Source of the DNA: Pseudomonadota bacterium
GTDB lineage: Bacteria > Myxococcota_A > Polyangia > Polyangiales > Polyangiaceae
Assembly (NCBI GenBank): GCA_023411445.1
Contig: JAEYOT010000040.1
Location: forward strand, 1-6,287
Direction of reading: 5' to 3'
DNA: 6,287 nucleotides
Positions 6,111-6,287 of the stretch are shown piece by piece; within the stretch, counting starts at the first letter, position 1, and each line of letters opens with the position of its first letter. The notes under the pieces were generated by a model, which was not told the origin of the DNA, made no database searches, and saw nothing but the letters and a program-made list of their open reading frames with translations. The position numbers were made by a program, and so were the translations under genes.

Positions 6111-6287
6111 TCAGTCCGCCGCGGGTGCCGCTTCATCGCTCTCGACGAGGCGCCGCTGAGGGAAGTCCCACGGCACGGAAACGTGCTCCCGCGGCGCTAC
6201 AACATTGCCTCGGTCTCGCAGGTTAGCGGGGACGACGCCGCCGACTCGGACGGCCGGATCGAAGCAGCGAATGGTGTTGTCTTCGAT
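6111..6287 (-). CDS. C-terminal end of an unidentified protein, possibly Wzt-like (5' end cut by window)
   Basis: On the minus strand a frame is open from the window edge to a TGA at 6113-6111, giving 58 residues that begin IEDNTIRCFDPAVRVGG and end in an acidic, alanine-rich tail. Its GC-rich third positions and its place just ahead of the methyltransferase gene on the same strand suggest a real coding end. I do not recognise it firmly. The run IEDNTIRCFD...GGVV...RGNVVAPREHVSVPWDF resembles the closing strands of the carbohydrate-binding domain that follows the ATPase in Wzt-type O-antigen ABC transporters, which would suit this locus. That is a weak impression from a short fragment; no ATPase motif is inside the window. 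It could equally be the end of another glycan enzyme. Confidence 0.6.
   Translation of the reverse strand: MEDNTIRCFDPAVRVGGVVPANLRDRGNVVAPREHVSVPWDFPQRRLVESDEAAPAAD

Overview
The window comes from a high-GC bacterial chromosome (by eye about two thirds G+C, with strong third-position GC bias, frequent TTG/GTG starts and genes packed edge to edge). It is part of a surface-polysaccharide or glycan biosynthesis locus. The composition and start-codon use would suit a myxobacterium-like or related deltaproteobacterial lineage, but nothing here fixes the taxon. Seven protein-coding genes are visible, five complete and one cut at each window edge. I see no RNA genes, mobile elements, CRISPR arrays or intrinsic terminators.

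Layout. (1) 1-1934, plus strand: the C-terminal half of a GT-B (GT4-type) glycosyltransferase, then a second GT-B-like glycosyltransferase whose TTG start overlaps the previous stop (TTGA). (2) 1931-2878, minus strand: a GT2-type (GT-A) glycosyltransferase that converges on the second gene; the two stop codons share one CTAG palindrome. (3) 2879-2984: a short divergent control region, the only long non-coding gap. (4) 2985-4187, plus strand: a polysaccharide pyruvyl transferase family protein. (5) 4184-6287, minus strand: a run of three genes read right to left. It starts with the C-terminal end of an unidentified protein (weakly reminiscent of the carbohydrate-binding end of a Wzt-type ABC transporter ATPase). 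Next is a class I SAM-dependent methyltransferase with an N-terminal CxxC...CxxC zinc-ribbon-like segment, and then a second GT2-type glycosyltransferase, coupled to it through a GTGA overlap. This last gene converges on the pyruvyl transferase gene, again with both stops in one CTAG.

How they could work together: the four glycosyltransferases would each add a sugar to a growing lipid-linked glycan, the pyruvyl transferase would add a pyruvate ketal to a sugar, and the methyltransferase would methylate a sugar or cap a chain. These roles are inferred from family membership and neighbourhood; no acceptor, donor sugar or linkage can be read from the sequence. Each family is familiar. The unusual part is the architecture: frequent strand switching, two identical CTAG stop-stop junctions, and a divergent region with an in-phase 11-bp repeat that duplicates a candidate TTG start. 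I found no convincing evidence of a wholly new system.
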